Assembly: GCA_964584665.1 (NCBI GenBank)
Contig: CAZPAO010000012.1
Coordinates: 1-64,000, forward strand
Source of the DNA: DASUBN01 sp964584665
GTDB lineage: Bacteria > Pseudomonadota > Gammaproteobacteria > Natronospirales > REEB76
Length of the DNA stretch: 64,000 nucleotides
Reading direction: 5' to 3'
Under the pieces are notes generated by a model. The model had not been told where the DNA came from. It saw only the letters and a list, made by a program, of their open reading frames with translations, and did not search any database. Shown here piece after piece: positions 15,119 through 24,221 of this stretch. Every line of letters starts with the position of its first letter. Positions within the stretch are counted from its first letter, which is position 1. Position numbers and translations under genes: made by a program.

Positions 15119-16399
15119 CTACAAAACCAAGCCCCGAGCTTCCGACAGGATCTTCGAGAGGAAGCTGGTGAAGCGCGCGGCAGCGGCACCGTCTATGACC
15201 CGGTGATCATACGAGAGGGAGAGCGGCAGCATGAGCCGCGGCTGGAAGGCTTTGCCGTCCCACACGGGCTTCATGGAGGACTTGGAGACGCCGAGGATGG
15301 CCACCTCCGGCGCGTTCACGATGGGCGTGAAGGCGGTGCCGCCGATGCCGCCCAGGCTCGAGATGCTGAAGCAGCCCCCCTGCATCTCCTCACCCTTGAG
15401 CTTGCCGTCCCGGGCCTTGGCCGCCAGCTCGCCCAGTTCCTTCGCGATCTCGAACACGTTCTTCTTGTCCGCATCGCGGATCACCGGGACCACGAGGCCG
15501 TTGGGCGTGTCCGCAGCGAAGCCCACGTGGAAATACTTCTTCATCACCTGGTTCTGGCCCGAGGGGTCCAGAGATGAGTTGAAGTCCGGATATTCCTTGA
15601 GCGCGGCGACGGTGGCCTTCACCAGGAACGCCAGCGGTGTGAGCTTGGCGCCGATCTTCTCGGCGTCGGACTTCAGTTCTTTGCGCAGGTTCTCAAGATC
15701 GGTGATGTCCGCCTCATCGTGCTGGGTGACGTGGGGCACGTTGACCCAGGCCGCCTGCAGGCGCGGGCCGGAGATGCGCTTGATGCGGGAGAGGGGTTTG
15801 ACCTCGACCTCACCGAAACGCGCGAAGTCTACTTCGTGCACCTTGGGCAGGCCGCCGCCGGCGGCCGCGCCGCCCTGCATGACGGCCTTCACGAAGACCT
15901 TCACGTCCTCGGGGGTGATGCGTCCCTTGCGCCCGCTACCGTTGACGCGGCTGAGATCCACGCCCAGCTCACGCGCGAACTTGCGCACGGAAGGGCCCGC
16001 ATGGGCCTTGCCGAAACCGGATTCGTTGATGGGCGGCAGCGAGGCCGGAACCGAAGCGCGGGGCGCCTGGGCCACCGGAGCGGGCTTCGCAGCGTCCTTA
16101 GGTGCCGCAGCTGCCGCGGCCTTCGCGGGCACGGCCACGGGTTTGGCGGCCGCGCTCTCTTCCTGGGCGTCCATGACGAGGACCAGGGAGCCTTCCGAGA
16201 CCTTGTCGCCTTTCTTCACATTGAGGGACTTCACGGTGCCGGCATAGGGCGCGGGCACGTCCATGGCGGCCTTGTCGGTCTCGAGGGTGATGAGGCCCTG
16301 TTCCTTGGCGACGGTGTCACCGGCCTTGACCATGATCTCGATGACTTCGACATCCTTGAAGTTGCCGATGTCCGGTACTTTGATTTCTTTTTCTGCCAC
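15119..16399 (-). CDS. aceF: Dihydrolipoamide acetyltransferase (E2) of pyruvate dehydrogenase
   Basis: 426 residues from a GTG preceded by GGAGAA. Domains in order: one lipoyl domain (residues about 1-80, ETDKAAMDVPAP), an Ala/Pro linker, the peripheral-subunit-binding domain (AGPSVRKFARELGVDLSRV...GRITPEDVK), and the catalytic domain ending with SYDHRVIDGAAAARF (catalytic His and Asp). It forms the core of the complex and transfers acetyl to CoA. A single lipoyl domain is fewer than the three in E. coli; the extra one on E3 may compensate. Confidence 0.97.
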   Translation of the reverse strand: MAEKEIKVPDIGNFKDVEVIEIMVKAGDTVAKEQGLITLETDKAAMDVPAPYAGTVKSLNVKKGDKVSEGSLVLVMDAQEESAAAKPVAVPAKAAAAAAPKDAAKPAPVAQAPRASVPASLPPINESGFGKAHAGPSVRKFARELGVDLSRVNGSGRKGRITPEDVKVFVKAVMQGGAAAGGGLPKVHEVDFARFGEVEVKPLSRIKRISGPRLQAAWVNVPHVTQHDEADITDLENLRKELKSDAEKIGAKLTPLAFLVKATVAALKEYPDFNSSLDPSGQNQVMKKYFHVGFAADTPNGLVVPVIRDADKKNVFEIAKELGELAAKARDGKLKGEEMQGGCFSISSLGGIGGTAFTPIVNAPEVAILGVSKSSMKPVWDGKAFQPRLMLPLSLSYDHRVIDGAAAARFTSFLSKILSEARGLVL

Positions 16400-16410
16400 G
16401 GCGCTTCTCC

Positions 16411-19077
16411 TTACACCGTGACCGGGTTGGGCTTGTTCGGATCGATGCCATATTTCTTCATGGCTTCGACCACCTTCTTCGCATCCAACTGGTTCTCATC
16501 TACAAGTGATTTAAGCGCGGCGATCGTCACGTAGCGGCGGTCCACCTCGAAGAAGTGGCGCAGGCCGGTGCGGGTGTCGCTGCGGCCATAGCCGTCGGTG
16601 CCCAGCACCGTGTAGCGGCGCGGCACGAACTCGCGGATCTGGTCGGCGAAGAGCTTCATGTAGTCGGTGGCGGCGATGATCGGACCCGTGGACTTCGCCA
16701 GGGTCTCGGTCACGTAGGGCACCCGCGGCTTGTCGCCGGCATGGAACAGGTTCCAGCGGCTGCAATCCAGGCCCTCACGGCGCAGCTCCGTGAAGCTGGT
16801 GGCGCTCCACACGTCCGCCGACACGCCCCAGTCCTTCTCCAGCATCTCGGCGGCGGCCTCCACTTCCCGCAGGATGGTGCCGGAACCCAGCAACTGCACG
16901 CGCAGCTTCTGCTTGCCGCCTTCCTTCAGGAGGTACAGGCCCTTCAGGATGCCCTGCTCCGCGCCCTTGAGCATGGCCGGCTGCAGGTAGTTCTCGTTCA
17001 TGCAGGTCAGGTAATAGAAGACGTTCTCCTGCTCCTGGAACATGCGGCGCATGCCGTCCTGCACGATCACCGCGACCTCATACATATAGGTGGGGTCGTA
17101 GGACACACAGTTGGGGATGGTGGAGGACAGGATGTGGCTGTGGCCGTCCTCGTGCTGCAGGCCCTCGCCTTCCAGCGTGGTCCTGCCTGCCGTACCTCCG
17201 ATCAGAAAGCCCCGCGCCTGGATGTCGCCCGCCGCCCAGGCGAGATCGCCGATGCGCTGGAAGCCGAACATGGAGTAGTAGATGTAGAACGGCACCATCT
17301 GGATGCCGTGGTTGCTGTAGGACGTGGCCGCCGCGATCCAGGATGCCATGGAGCCGGGCTCGGTGATGCCCTCCTCCAGGATCTGGCCGGACTTGTCTTC
17401 CTTGTAGAACATGAGCTGGTCAGCGTCGGCCGGCTCGTAGAGCTGGCCCACCGAGGAGTAGATGCCGATCTGGCGGAACAGGCCTTCCATGCCGAAGGTG
17501 CGCGCCTCGTCCGGCACGATGGGCACGATGTGCTTGCCCAGGCCCTTGTCCTTCACCAGCGCAGTGATGATGCGCACGATCGCCATGGTAGTGGAGATCT
17601 CGCGGTCGCCGGTGCTCTCGAGGAAGATCTTGAAGAAATCCAACCCGGGCACAGGCAGCGCCTTCGCCTCGTGGCGGCGCTGTGGCAGATAACCGCCGAG
17701 CTTCTCGCGGCGCGCCTTGAGGTACTTCACCTCTTCGCTGTCTTCCGGCGGGCGGGTGAAGGGGACCTTGGCGATCTCCTCGTTGCTCACCGGGATGTTG
17801 AAGGTGTCACGGAAGCCCTTGAGGGCCTCCTCATCCAGCTTCTTCTGCTGGTGCGCGCCCATCTGGCCCTGGCCGGACTTGCCCATGCCGAAGCCCTTGA
17901 CGGTATGCGCCAGGATCACGGTGGGCTGGCCCTTGTGCTCGACCGCCGCCTTGTAGGCCGCATGCACCTTGCGCGCATCGTGGCCGCCGCGATTCAGGTT
18001 CCAGATCTCCTCGTCGCTCATGTTGGCGACCATCTCCAGGAGTTCCGGATACTTGCCGAAGAACTTCTCGCGGACGAACTTGCCGTCCTTGGACTTGAAG
18101 TTCTGGTACTCGCCGTCCACGCATTCCATCATCAGGCGCTTCAGCAGGTCGCCATGGTCGCGCTCCAGCAGCGCATCCCAGCGGGAACCCCACAGCACCT
18201 TGATCACGTTCCAGCCGCTGCCGCGGAAGTTCGCTTCCAGCTCCTGGATGATCTTGCCGTTGCCCCGCACCGGGCCGTCCAGGCGTTGCAGGTTGCAGTT
18301 GACCACGAAGATGAGGTTGTCGAGCTTCTCACGCGACGCGAGGGAGATGGCGCCCATGGATTCGGGCTCGTCCATCTCGCCGTCACCCAGGAACGCCCAC
18401 ACCTTGCGGTCGCTCTCGGGGATGAAGCCGCGGTGCTCCATGTAGCGCGAGAAACGAGCCTGGTAGATGGCCTGCAGTGGCCCCAGGCCCATGGACACCG
18501 TCGGGAACTGCCAGTAGTCCGGCATCAGCCAGGGGTGCGGATAGGAAGTGAGGCCGTCGCGCTCGACTTCGCGCCGGAAGTTCAGGAGCTGCTGTTCGGT
18601 GAAGCGCCCTTCGAGGAAAGAACGCGCGTAGATGCCGGGGGAGGAATGACCCTGCACATAGACCATGTCGCCGCCACCGTCTTTGGTGGGCGCGCGCCAG
18701 AAATGGTTGAAGCCCACTTCATATAAGGTGCCGGAAGAGGCGTAGGTGGCGATGTGCCCGCCGATGCCGCTGTTCTCCTTGTTGGCATGCACCACCATGG
18801 CCATGGCGTTCCAGCGCAGGTAGGCCTCGATGCGCTTCTCGATGGCGCGGTCGCCGGGGTACGGCGGCTCCTGGTTGGCGTTGATGGTGTTGACGTAGGC
18901 GGTATTGGGGCTGTACGGCAGGTACGCGCCGGAACGGCGCGCTTTATCTATAAGCCGTTCAATCAGGTAGTGGGCCCGCTCGGCGCCCTCCGTCTCCAGC
19001 ACCGAAGCCAGCGCATCGAGCCATTCGTGGGTCTCGATCGCGTCGATGTCCTGCATGTCCGTCGTGTCGTTCGCCAT
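16411..19077 (-). CDS. aceE: Pyruvate dehydrogenase E1 component (homodimeric type)
   Basis: 888 residues from the ATG at 19077 (MANDTTDMQDIDAIETHEWLDAL), the usual length for AceE. The thiamine diphosphate block is GDGEMDEPESMGAISLASREKLDNLIFVVNCNLQRLDGPV, and the central and C-terminal regions are full. It decarboxylates pyruvate and acetylates the E2 lipoyl group. Twelve bases separate it from aceF. A leader of about 100 bases carries a terminator-like hairpin. Confidence 0.97.
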   Translation of the reverse strand: MANDTTDMQDIDAIETHEWLDALASVLETEGAERAHYLIERLIDKARRSGAYLPYSPNTAYVNTINANQEPPYPGDRAIEKRIEAYLRWNAMAMVVHANKENSGIGGHIATYASSGTLYEVGFNHFWRAPTKDGGGDMVYVQGHSSPGIYARSFLEGRFTEQQLLNFRREVERDGLTSYPHPWLMPDYWQFPTVSMGLGPLQAIYQARFSRYMEHRGFIPESDRKVWAFLGDGEMDEPESMGAISLASREKLDNLIFVVNCNLQRLDGPVRGNGKIIQELEANFRGSGWNVIKVLWGSRWDALLERDHGDLLKRLMMECVDGEYQNFKSKDGKFVREKFFGKYPELLEMVANMSDEEIWNLNRGGHDARKVHAAYKAAVEHKGQPTVILAHTVKGFGMGKSGQGQMGAHQQKKLDEEALKGFRDTFNIPVSNEEIAKVPFTRPPEDSEEVKYLKARREKLGGYLPQRRHEAKALPVPGLDFFKIFLESTGDREISTTMAIVRIITALVKDKGLGKHIVPIVPDEARTFGMEGLFRQIGIYSSVGQLYEPADADQLMFYKEDKSGQILEEGITEPGSMASWIAAATSYSNHGIQMVPFYIYYSMFGFQRIGDLAWAAGDIQARGFLIGGTAGRTTLEGEGLQHEDGHSHILSSTIPNCVSYDPTYMYEVAVIVQDGMRRMFQEQENVFYYLTCMNENYLQPAMLKGAEQGILKGLYLLKEGGKQKLRVQLLGSGTILREVEAAAEMLEKDWGVSADVWSATSFTELRREGLDCSRWNLFHAGDKPRVPYVTETLAKSTGPIIAATDYMKLFADQIREFVPRRYTVLGTDGYGRSDTRTGLRHFFEVDRRYVTIAALKSLVDENQLDAKKVVEAMKKYGIDPNKPNPVTV

Positions 19078-19114
19078 GGCAAGAGATGCCCTGTGGTTGG
19101 TCTGCGTCGTACGG

Positions 19115-19160
19115 GGAATAAAAACCCCGCCGCCGCGGGGTGTACGGCCGGTCCGGCCGT
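19115..19160 (-). terminator. Tandem hairpins with T-run in the aceE leader
   Basis: Read on the minus strand, an ACGGCCGG/CCGGCCGT palindrome (19160-19144) is followed by ACCCCGC/GCGGGGT with a four-base loop (19141-19124) and then TTTTTATTCC. No minus-strand gene lies upstream, so this terminator stands in the 5' leader of the pdh operon and may be an attenuator. Confidence 0.6.
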
Positions 19161-19236
19161 CCCGATGCCTCGATCTCGCTTTCGGCGGGGCCGGAAGCCC
19201 TATATCATGACTCCCCGATATCACCCGGGAAATCAG

Positions 19237-20739
19237 ATGCCATCCAAGCTGCCGCGGTACCCGAAGCTCGATATCCGCCAGCCTCTCACGGCGGCGGACG
19301 CGGCCCGGGTCGATGCCCTGGACGCCATCATTATACTTCTACCGGAAAGCGCACTCCAAAAGCGCTGGCCGGAATTTGCCCACTCCGAGCGCTTGAAAAA
19401 GCGCCTGGAGGGTAAGAAGATTCTCGCCCCGACGCGGGTCGACCTGCCCAATGCCCGTGGCACTGTGGCGGTGCTGGCCAGTTATAAGGCCGGTGCATCC
19501 GCCTTCGACCTCCTGACCCTAGCCCGCCGCTGCATCGCCAAGGTGCGCGAGACCGAAGCCCTGCATCTAGGCGCGATCCTGCCGGCAGCCGATGAGGCAC
19601 AGCGCCCGCTGCTGCTGGATGCGCTGGTATCCGCGGTGGCCGCATCCAACTTCGAGGCGCCCCAGTTCAAGAAAGAGGTCCCCGAATCCCGCCATGTCCA
19701 GAGCCTGACGCTGTTCGACGGCAAGAAGCCGCTGGATTTCAGCCGCCGCCTCGCCGAAGCGGAAGGCAATGCGCTGGCCCGCTGGCTCACGCTGCTGCCG
19801 GCGAACCACCTCACGCCCGCGGTCTACCTCGCCTATGCGAAGGAACTCGCCCGGCGCGAGGACTGGAAGCTCGAATTCCTGGACGAGAAGAAGCTCGCGC
19901 GCCTCGGCGCCGGCGCCTTCCTGGCGGTGTCCCAAGGCAGCGACAGCCGCGATGCGGGCGTGCTGCGCTTGAGCTATAGGCCCTCCAAGCCGGCGCGGGG
20001 CGTGAAGCCCGTGGCGTTGGTGGGCAAGGGCATCTGCTACGACACCGGCGGCGTGAACCTGAAGTCCGCCAAATCCATGTTCGGGATGCACGGCGACATG
20101 CAGGGCTCGGCGGTAGCCCTGGCTACGCTGCTGGTGCTCACGCGCCTGAAAGTGGCATTCCCGGTCGACGCCTGGCTCGCCCTCGCCCGCAACCATATCG
20201 GTCCGAAGGCCTACACCCAGAATGACGTCGTGCGCGCCAGCAACGGCATGACCATCGAGATCGTGCACACTGACGCGGAAGGCCGCATGGTGCTCTCGGA
20301 TACCCTGGCGCTGGCGGGCCGTCACTCGCCTGCCCTGATGCTGGATTACGCGACGCTCACCGGAAGTTGCATCGTAGCCCTGGGCAGCCGCTACGCCGGC
20401 GCCTTCAGCAACCGCGCCGAACTCCATCCCTCCATCCTAGCCGCGGGTGTCCACAGCGGCGAGCGCGTCTGGCCCATGCCGGTTGACGCGGACTATGACG
20501 AGCCGCTGGAGAGCGCCGTCGCCGACGTAAAGCAATGCATCATCGAGAGCGAAGCGGACCACATCCTGGCGGCGCGTTTCCTCGGCCGCTTCGTGCCGGA
20601 CTCGGTACCCTGGGTGCACGTGGACCTCGCCTCGGCCGAACACAAGGGCGGGCTCGCCCAAGTGCCCACCGACGTGACAGGCTTCGGCGTGCGTTTCACC
20701 CTCGACCTGCTCATGGATCAGGGACTGGCGCCGAGATGA
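19237..20739 (+). CDS. M17 leucyl aminopeptidase family protein
   Basis: 500 residues from the ATG at 19237 (an ATG ten codons earlier at 19207 is possible). The C-terminal catalytic domain carries the two-zinc site: GKGICYDTGGVNLKSAKSMFGMHGDMQGSAV (Lys and Asp ligands) and VHTDAEGRMVLSD (Asp, Glu and Arg). The usual Asn of NTDAEGR is His here. It releases N-terminal amino acids from peptides in the cytoplasm. It overlaps pyrC as ATGA. Confidence 0.92.
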   Translation: MPSKLPRYPKLDIRQPLTAADAARVDALDAIIILLPESALQKRWPEFAHSERLKKRLEGKKILAPTRVDLPNARGTVAVLASYKAGASAFDLLTLARRCIAKVRETEALHLGAILPAADEAQRPLLLDALVSAVAASNFEAPQFKKEVPESRHVQSLTLFDGKKPLDFSRRLAEAEGNALARWLTLLPANHLTPAVYLAYAKELARREDWKLEFLDEKKLARLGAGAFLAVSQGSDSRDAGVLRLSYRPSKPARGVKPVALVGKGICYDTGGVNLKSAKSMFGMHGDMQGSAVALATLLVLTRLKVAFPVDAWLALARNHIGPKAYTQNDVVRASNGMTIEIVHTDAEGRMVLSDTLALAGRHSPALMLDYATLTGSCIVALGSRYAGAFSNRAELHPSILAAGVHSGERVWPMPVDADYDEPLESAVADVKQCIIESEADHILAARFLGRFVPDSVPWVHVDLASAEHKGGLAQVPTDVTGFGVRFTLDLLMDQGLAPR

Positions 20740-21767
20740 CCGAACTCAGCCTCACCCGCCCGGACGACTGGCACCTGCATCTCAGGGACGGCGACCTGCT
20801 GCGGGACGTGCTGCCCCACACAGCGGCGCGCTTCGGCCGCGCCATCGTCATGCCCAACCTGAAACCGCCGGTGACCACCCTGGAGCTGGCCCTGCAGTAC
20901 CGCGAACGCATCCTGGCGGTGATACCGAAAGGTTCCGATTTCACGCCGCTGATGACGCTCTATCTCACCGAGAGCACGCAGCCGGAGGAGATCCATAAGG
21001 CCAAGGCCAACGGCCACGTGCACGCGGTGAAGTTCTATCCCGCCGGCGCCACCACCAACGCGGACGCGGGCGTGCGGGACATCACGCGCTGCCAGAGGGT
21101 GCTGGAGACCATGGCGGAGGTGGGCCTGCCGCTCTTGGTGCACGGCGAAGTGACGGATCCCGCGGTGGACGTGTTCGACCGGGAGACCGTGTTCATCGAC
21201 AAGGTACTGGCGCCGCTGGTGCAGCGCCTGCCGAACCTGAAGGTGGTGTTCGAGCACATCACGACGAAAGGCGCCGTGGAGTTCGTGAAGTCCGCGCCCA
21301 CCAACGTGGGTGCGACGATCACGCCCCAGCACCTGCTGCACAACCGCAACGCCCTCTTCAAGGGCGGCATACGTCCGCACTTCTACTGCCTGCCGATCCT
21401 CAAGCGTGAGCAGGACCGGGACGCCCTGGTGAAGGCGGCGGTGGGCGGCAATCCCAGGTTCTTCCTGGGCACCGACAGCGCACCCCACGCGCAGCACCTG
21501 AAAGAGAACGCCTGCGGTTGCGCCGGCATCTACAGCGCCCACGCCGCCATCGAACTCTATGCGGAAGTCTTCGAGCAGGCCGGTGCGCTGGACAAACTGG
21601 AAGGGTTCGCCAGTTTCCACGGCGCGGATTTCTACGACCTGCCCCGCAACCGCGACCGCATCACGCTGGTGAAGAAGGCCTGGACGCCGCCCGCGAGCTA
21701 CTCCTTCGGCGAGAGCAAGCTGGTGCCGTTCCGCGCCGGCGAAGAAATCGCCTGGACCGTCAAGTAA
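20736..21767 (+). CDS. pyrC: Dihydroorotase
   Basis: 343 residues, the E. coli PyrC type. DDWHLHLRDGD supplies the two zinc histidines, HAVKFYPAGATTNADAGV the carboxylated lysine, VHGEV and EHITT further metal histidines, and GTDSAPH the catalytic aspartate. It closes carbamoyl-aspartate to dihydroorotate in pyrimidine synthesis. The ATG at 20736 overlaps the aminopeptidase stop. Confidence 0.97.
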   Translation: MTELSLTRPDDWHLHLRDGDLLRDVLPHTAARFGRAIVMPNLKPPVTTLELALQYRERILAVIPKGSDFTPLMTLYLTESTQPEEIHKAKANGHVHAVKFYPAGATTNADAGVRDITRCQRVLETMAEVGLPLLVHGEVTDPAVDVFDRETVFIDKVLAPLVQRLPNLKVVFEHITTKGAVEFVKSAPTNVGATITPQHLLHNRNALFKGGIRPHFYCLPILKREQDRDALVKAAVGGNPRFFLGTDSAPHAQHLKENACGCAGIYSAHAAIELYAEVFEQAGALDKLEGFASFHGADFYDLPRNRDRITLVKKAWTPPASYSFGESKLVPFRAGEEIAWTVK

Positions 21768-21805
21768 GCGTATCTTCCGCCTGCTGCTTGCTTTATCCTG
21801 ATTCG

Positions 21806-22441
21806 ATGGACCACAGCTCCGCTCCGCATCCCTTCTCCCAGCGTTTCCGCGGTTTCTTACCCGTGGTGGTGGACGTGGAGACCGGGGGCTTCAACCCGCA
21901 GACGGATGCGCTGCTGGAAGTGGCCGGCGTGCTGCTGGAGATGGACGATTCAGGCCTGCTGCACCGCGGCTCGACTCACAGTTTCCACGTGCAGCCCTTC
22001 GAGGGCGCCAACATCGAGCCGGCGGCCCTCGCCATCACCGGTATCGATCCTTATCACCCCTTGCGGCCGGCACTGCCGGAGCGGGAGGCGTTGCGGCGCC
22101 TGTTCCGCGAGGTACGCACCGACCTCGACCGCTACGGCTGCACCCGGGCCGTGCTGGTGGGGCACAACTCCTTCTTCGACCTGAATTTCCTCAATGCCGC
22201 CGTGACGCGCAGCGGCGTGAAACGCAATCCCTTCCACCCCTTCTCCAGCTTCGACACCGCCACCCTGGGCGGCGTGGCCCTCGGTCAGACGGTGCTGGCG
22301 CGGGCTGTGGAGGCCATGGGCTTGAGTTGGGACAGCGCTGCGGCCCATTCCGCCTCCTATGACGCGGAGAAGACCGCCGATCTCTTCTGCGAGATCGTCA
22401 ATCGTTTCCAGGACATCTACCAGGCTTCCCTGCGCCGCTGA
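21806..22441 (+). CDS. rnt: Ribonuclease T
   Basis: 211 residues of the DEDDh exonuclease fold. Motif I is VVVDVETGGFNPQTDALLEVA, motif II LVGHNSFFDLNFLNAAV, and motif III HSASYDAEKTADLFCEIV, giving the catalytic Asp-Glu-Asp-His-Asp set. It trims 3' ends of tRNA and other stable RNAs. The ATG at 21806 lies 38 bases after pyrC. The close association with grxD is typical of gammaproteobacteria. Confidence 0.95.
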   Translation: MDHSSAPHPFSQRFRGFLPVVVDVETGGFNPQTDALLEVAGVLLEMDDSGLLHRGSTHSFHVQPFEGANIEPAALAITGIDPYHPLRPALPEREALRRLFREVRTDLDRYGCTRAVLVGHNSFFDLNFLNAAVTRSGVKRNPFHPFSSFDTATLGGVALGQTVLARAVEAMGLSWDSAAAHSASYDAEKTADLFCEIVNRFQDIYQASLRR

Positions 22442-22466
22442 AAGAGAAACGGGGCCGAAGCCCCGT
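22441..22466 (-). terminator. Intrinsic terminator between rnt and grxD
   Basis: ACGGGGC (22449-22455) and GCCCCGT (22460-22466) form a seven-base-pair stem with a CGAA/TTCG tetraloop. On the minus strand it is followed by TTCTCTTT, so it mainly ends grxD transcripts. Confidence 0.75.
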
Positions 22467-22491
22467 CTCCATGTCGCGATGCCGTGACGGT

Positions 22492-22818
22492 TCAGGCGTG
22501 CTTGATGCCCTTCTCATCGAAGAGTTTCTTAAGCTCGCCAGACTCGAACATCTCCACCGCGATGTCGCAGCCGCCGATCAGCTCGCCCTTGACGAAGAGC
22601 TGCGGGAATGTGGGCCAGTTGGAATAGCGCGGCAGGGTGGCGCGCACTTCCGGCTCGGCCAGCACGTTCACATGGCCGAACTCCACCCCCAGGCTCTTCA
22701 ATACCTGGGTGGTGCGGGCTGAAAAGCCACACTGCGGGAAGTCCGGCGTGCCCTTCATGAAGAGCACCACCGGCTTACCCTCGATCTCACGCTTGATGCG
22801 TTCCACCACCTCGTCCAT
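22492..22818 (-). CDS. grxD: Monothiol glutaredoxin Grx4
   Basis: 108 residues from the ATG at 22818, with GGAGGGAGTG just upstream. The CGFS active site is in FPQCGFSARTTQVLKSLGV, followed by WPTFPQLFVKGELIGGCDI for glutathione binding. CGFS glutaredoxins bind and transfer Fe-S clusters, often with BolA. Length and motifs are complete. Confidence 0.97.
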   Translation of the reverse strand: MDEVVERIKREIEGKPVVLFMKGTPDFPQCGFSARTTQVLKSLGVEFGHVNVLAEPEVRATLPRYSNWPTFPQLFVKGELIGGCDIAVEMFESGELKKLFDEKGIKHA

Positions 22819-22850
22819 CACTCCCTCCGGAACCGCTTAAGGTTGATACG

Positions 22851-23180
22851 TTAAGGCTTCACGTCGATGTTCGAGACCACGTCTTTCACGCCATCGACGC
22901 TCTTGGCCACGGTCACCGCCTGGTCGCGCAGTGCCGTGGTCGGCAATGTCCCGCTCAGCACTACCACCTGGTTGCTAGTCGCCACATGGATATCGAAAGA
23001 TTTGAGGCCGGTATCGCCCAACAATTTGGTCTTCACGGCCGTGGTCAGATAGGAATCATCCACGTATGTGCCTGCGCGCTGTGCGGGCATGGGCTTGTCG
23101 CTGGCGCAGCCGGCGACGATGGCGGTACCCGATACGGCGGCCAGCAGGGCGATGGCGCAAGCGGTTCTCTTCATGTCCAT
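22851..23180 (-). CDS. BON-domain lipoprotein (OsmY-like)
   Basis: 109 residues from the ATG at 23180 (GGAGAG upstream). A lipoprotein signal ends VAGCASDK, followed by one BON domain: DDSYLTTAVKTKLLGDTGLKSFDIHVATSNQVVVLSGTLPTTALRDQAVTVAKSVDGVKDVVSNIDV. BON proteins sit in the periplasm or outer membrane and help the envelope withstand osmotic or other stress. It lies 19 bases downstream of the DUF1289 gene. Confidence 0.88.
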   Translation of the reverse strand: MDMKRTACAIALLAAVSGTAIVAGCASDKPMPAQRAGTYVDDSYLTTAVKTKLLGDTGLKSFDIHVATSNQVVVLSGTLPTTALRDQAVTVAKSVDGVKDVVSNIDVKP

Positions 23181-23199
23181 TGTTGTCTCTCCTCGATTA

Positions 23200-23412
23200 T
23201 TATTGCCGCGCGGACGCCACCTTGGCGCGCCGCGATGGAAGTTCATCGAGTATACGACGTCGTTCTTCGTCGGATAGCCGCATCCAGCCCGCGATCTCGT
23301 TTATGTGACGCATGCACCCGTGACAATAATCCTCGTCATCCAGGGCGCAGACTCCGATGCAGGGCGAGGCCGGGAGCTGGGACACGGGGGTGGGCATGGG
23401 GTCCGATGGCAT
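23200..23412 (-). CDS. DUF1289 small cysteine-motif protein
   Basis: 70 residues. SPCIGVCALDDEDYCHGCMRHINEIAGWMRLSDEERRRIL is the complete DUF1289 signature with four cysteines (C-x3-C-x8-C-x2-C), likely a metal or Fe-S site. The function is unknown. On the minus strand TATAAT at 23432-23427 is a good -10 that would give a very short leader. Confidence 0.9.
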   Translation of the reverse strand: MPSDPMPTPVSQLPASPCIGVCALDDEDYCHGCMRHINEIAGWMRLSDEERRRILDELPSRRAKVASARQ

Positions 23413-23519
23413 GGCTTACGGGAAGTATTATACTAGAGCGCATAATGCGATTGGACGTAATGCCGTCCGGCCGCAGGCCTCAAGGGCTCCGGGCAAGAAT
23501 TCAAAACGAGGAGTACGCG
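23413..23519. promoter_or_regulatory. Divergent promoter region DUF1289 / Urate_ox_N gene
   Basis: The 107-base gap holds overlapping -10-like sequences: TATAAT on the minus strand (23432-23427), and TATACT (23429-23434) and CATAAT (23441-23446) on the plus strand. Clear -35 boxes are missing. The two promoters would share the same few bases. Confidence 0.4.
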
Positions 23520-24134
23520 ATGAACCCCCTGAACAGCATCAAAGGCACGCTCACCCTGGGCTTCGTGCTCGCCATCGTGGTGGGCCTGATCGTCAGCATG
23601 GGCCTCGGCGGCCTCAACTGGCTGGTCCTGATCCGTTGGTTCCACATCCTGGCGGGCATCACCTGGATCGGCCTGCTCTACTACTTCAACTTCGTGCAGA
23701 CCCCGGCTCTGGCCGAGGCGGCTGCGGACAAGGGTGGCCCAGGCGGCGCCGGCATCAGCAAGTACGTGGCGCCCCGCGCCCTGCTCTGGTTCCGCATGTC
23801 CGCGGCGGTGACCTGGCTGATGGGCTTCATCTACCTGGCCTGGACCGGCAACCTGGGCGCGTTCGCCTTCGGCCTGATGGGCGGCTCGGTGAACGTCTAC
23901 CAGCTCACCATCGGCATCGGCGCCTGGCTCGGCACCATCATGCTCTTCAACGTGTGGGTGCTGATCTGGCCCAACCAGAAGAAGATCCTGGGAATAGCGC
24001 CGGCCGACGACGCGCAGAAAGCCAAGGCCCGCAAGATCGCGGCCATGGCCTCCCGCACCAACACCATGCTCTCCATCCCGATGCTGCTATGCATGGCCTC
24101 GGCCTTCCACGGCGTGCCGTTCATCCACGGCTGA
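23520..24134 (+). CDS. Urate_ox_N-domain membrane protein (PuuD-like)
   Basis: 204 residues with about four transmembrane helices. RWFHILAGITWIGLLYYFNFVQTPA and APRALLWFRMSAAVTWLMGFIYLAW match the membrane domain found at the N-terminus of the PuuD-type urate hydroxylase; the cytochrome c tail of that enzyme is absent. Histidines in the helices could bind haem. The ATG has GAGGAG upstream. Whether this short form acts on urate is unknown. Confidence 0.8.
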   Translation: MNPLNSIKGTLTLGFVLAIVVGLIVSMGLGGLNWLVLIRWFHILAGITWIGLLYYFNFVQTPALAEAAADKGGPGGAGISKYVAPRALLWFRMSAAVTWLMGFIYLAWTGNLGAFAFGLMGGSVNVYQLTIGIGAWLGTIMLFNVWVLIWPNQKKILGIAPADDAQKAKARKIAAMASRTNTMLSIPMLLCMASAFHGVPFIHG

Positions 24135-24158
24135 CGGGGCTCTGCCGCCGCACCAGGA

Positions 24159-24186
24159 GCCCGGCCGCAAGCCGGGCTTCTCTTTT
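24159..24186 (+). terminator. Intrinsic terminator
   Basis: GCCCGGC (24159-24165) and GCCGGGC (24171-24177) enclose a five-base loop and are followed by TTCTCTTTT. TATAAT (24186-24191), a possible nadC -10, overlaps its end. Confidence 0.8.
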
Positions 24187-24221
24187 ATAATAGGCGGGTC
24201 CCTACAACCTTCCGGCGCTCC

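Noticed and set aside
16555..18726. 723-codon plus-strand open frame opposite aceE
   Set aside because: It is the antisense shadow of a fully conserved aceE gene; the translation is His/Ala/Val/Arg-rich without any motif.
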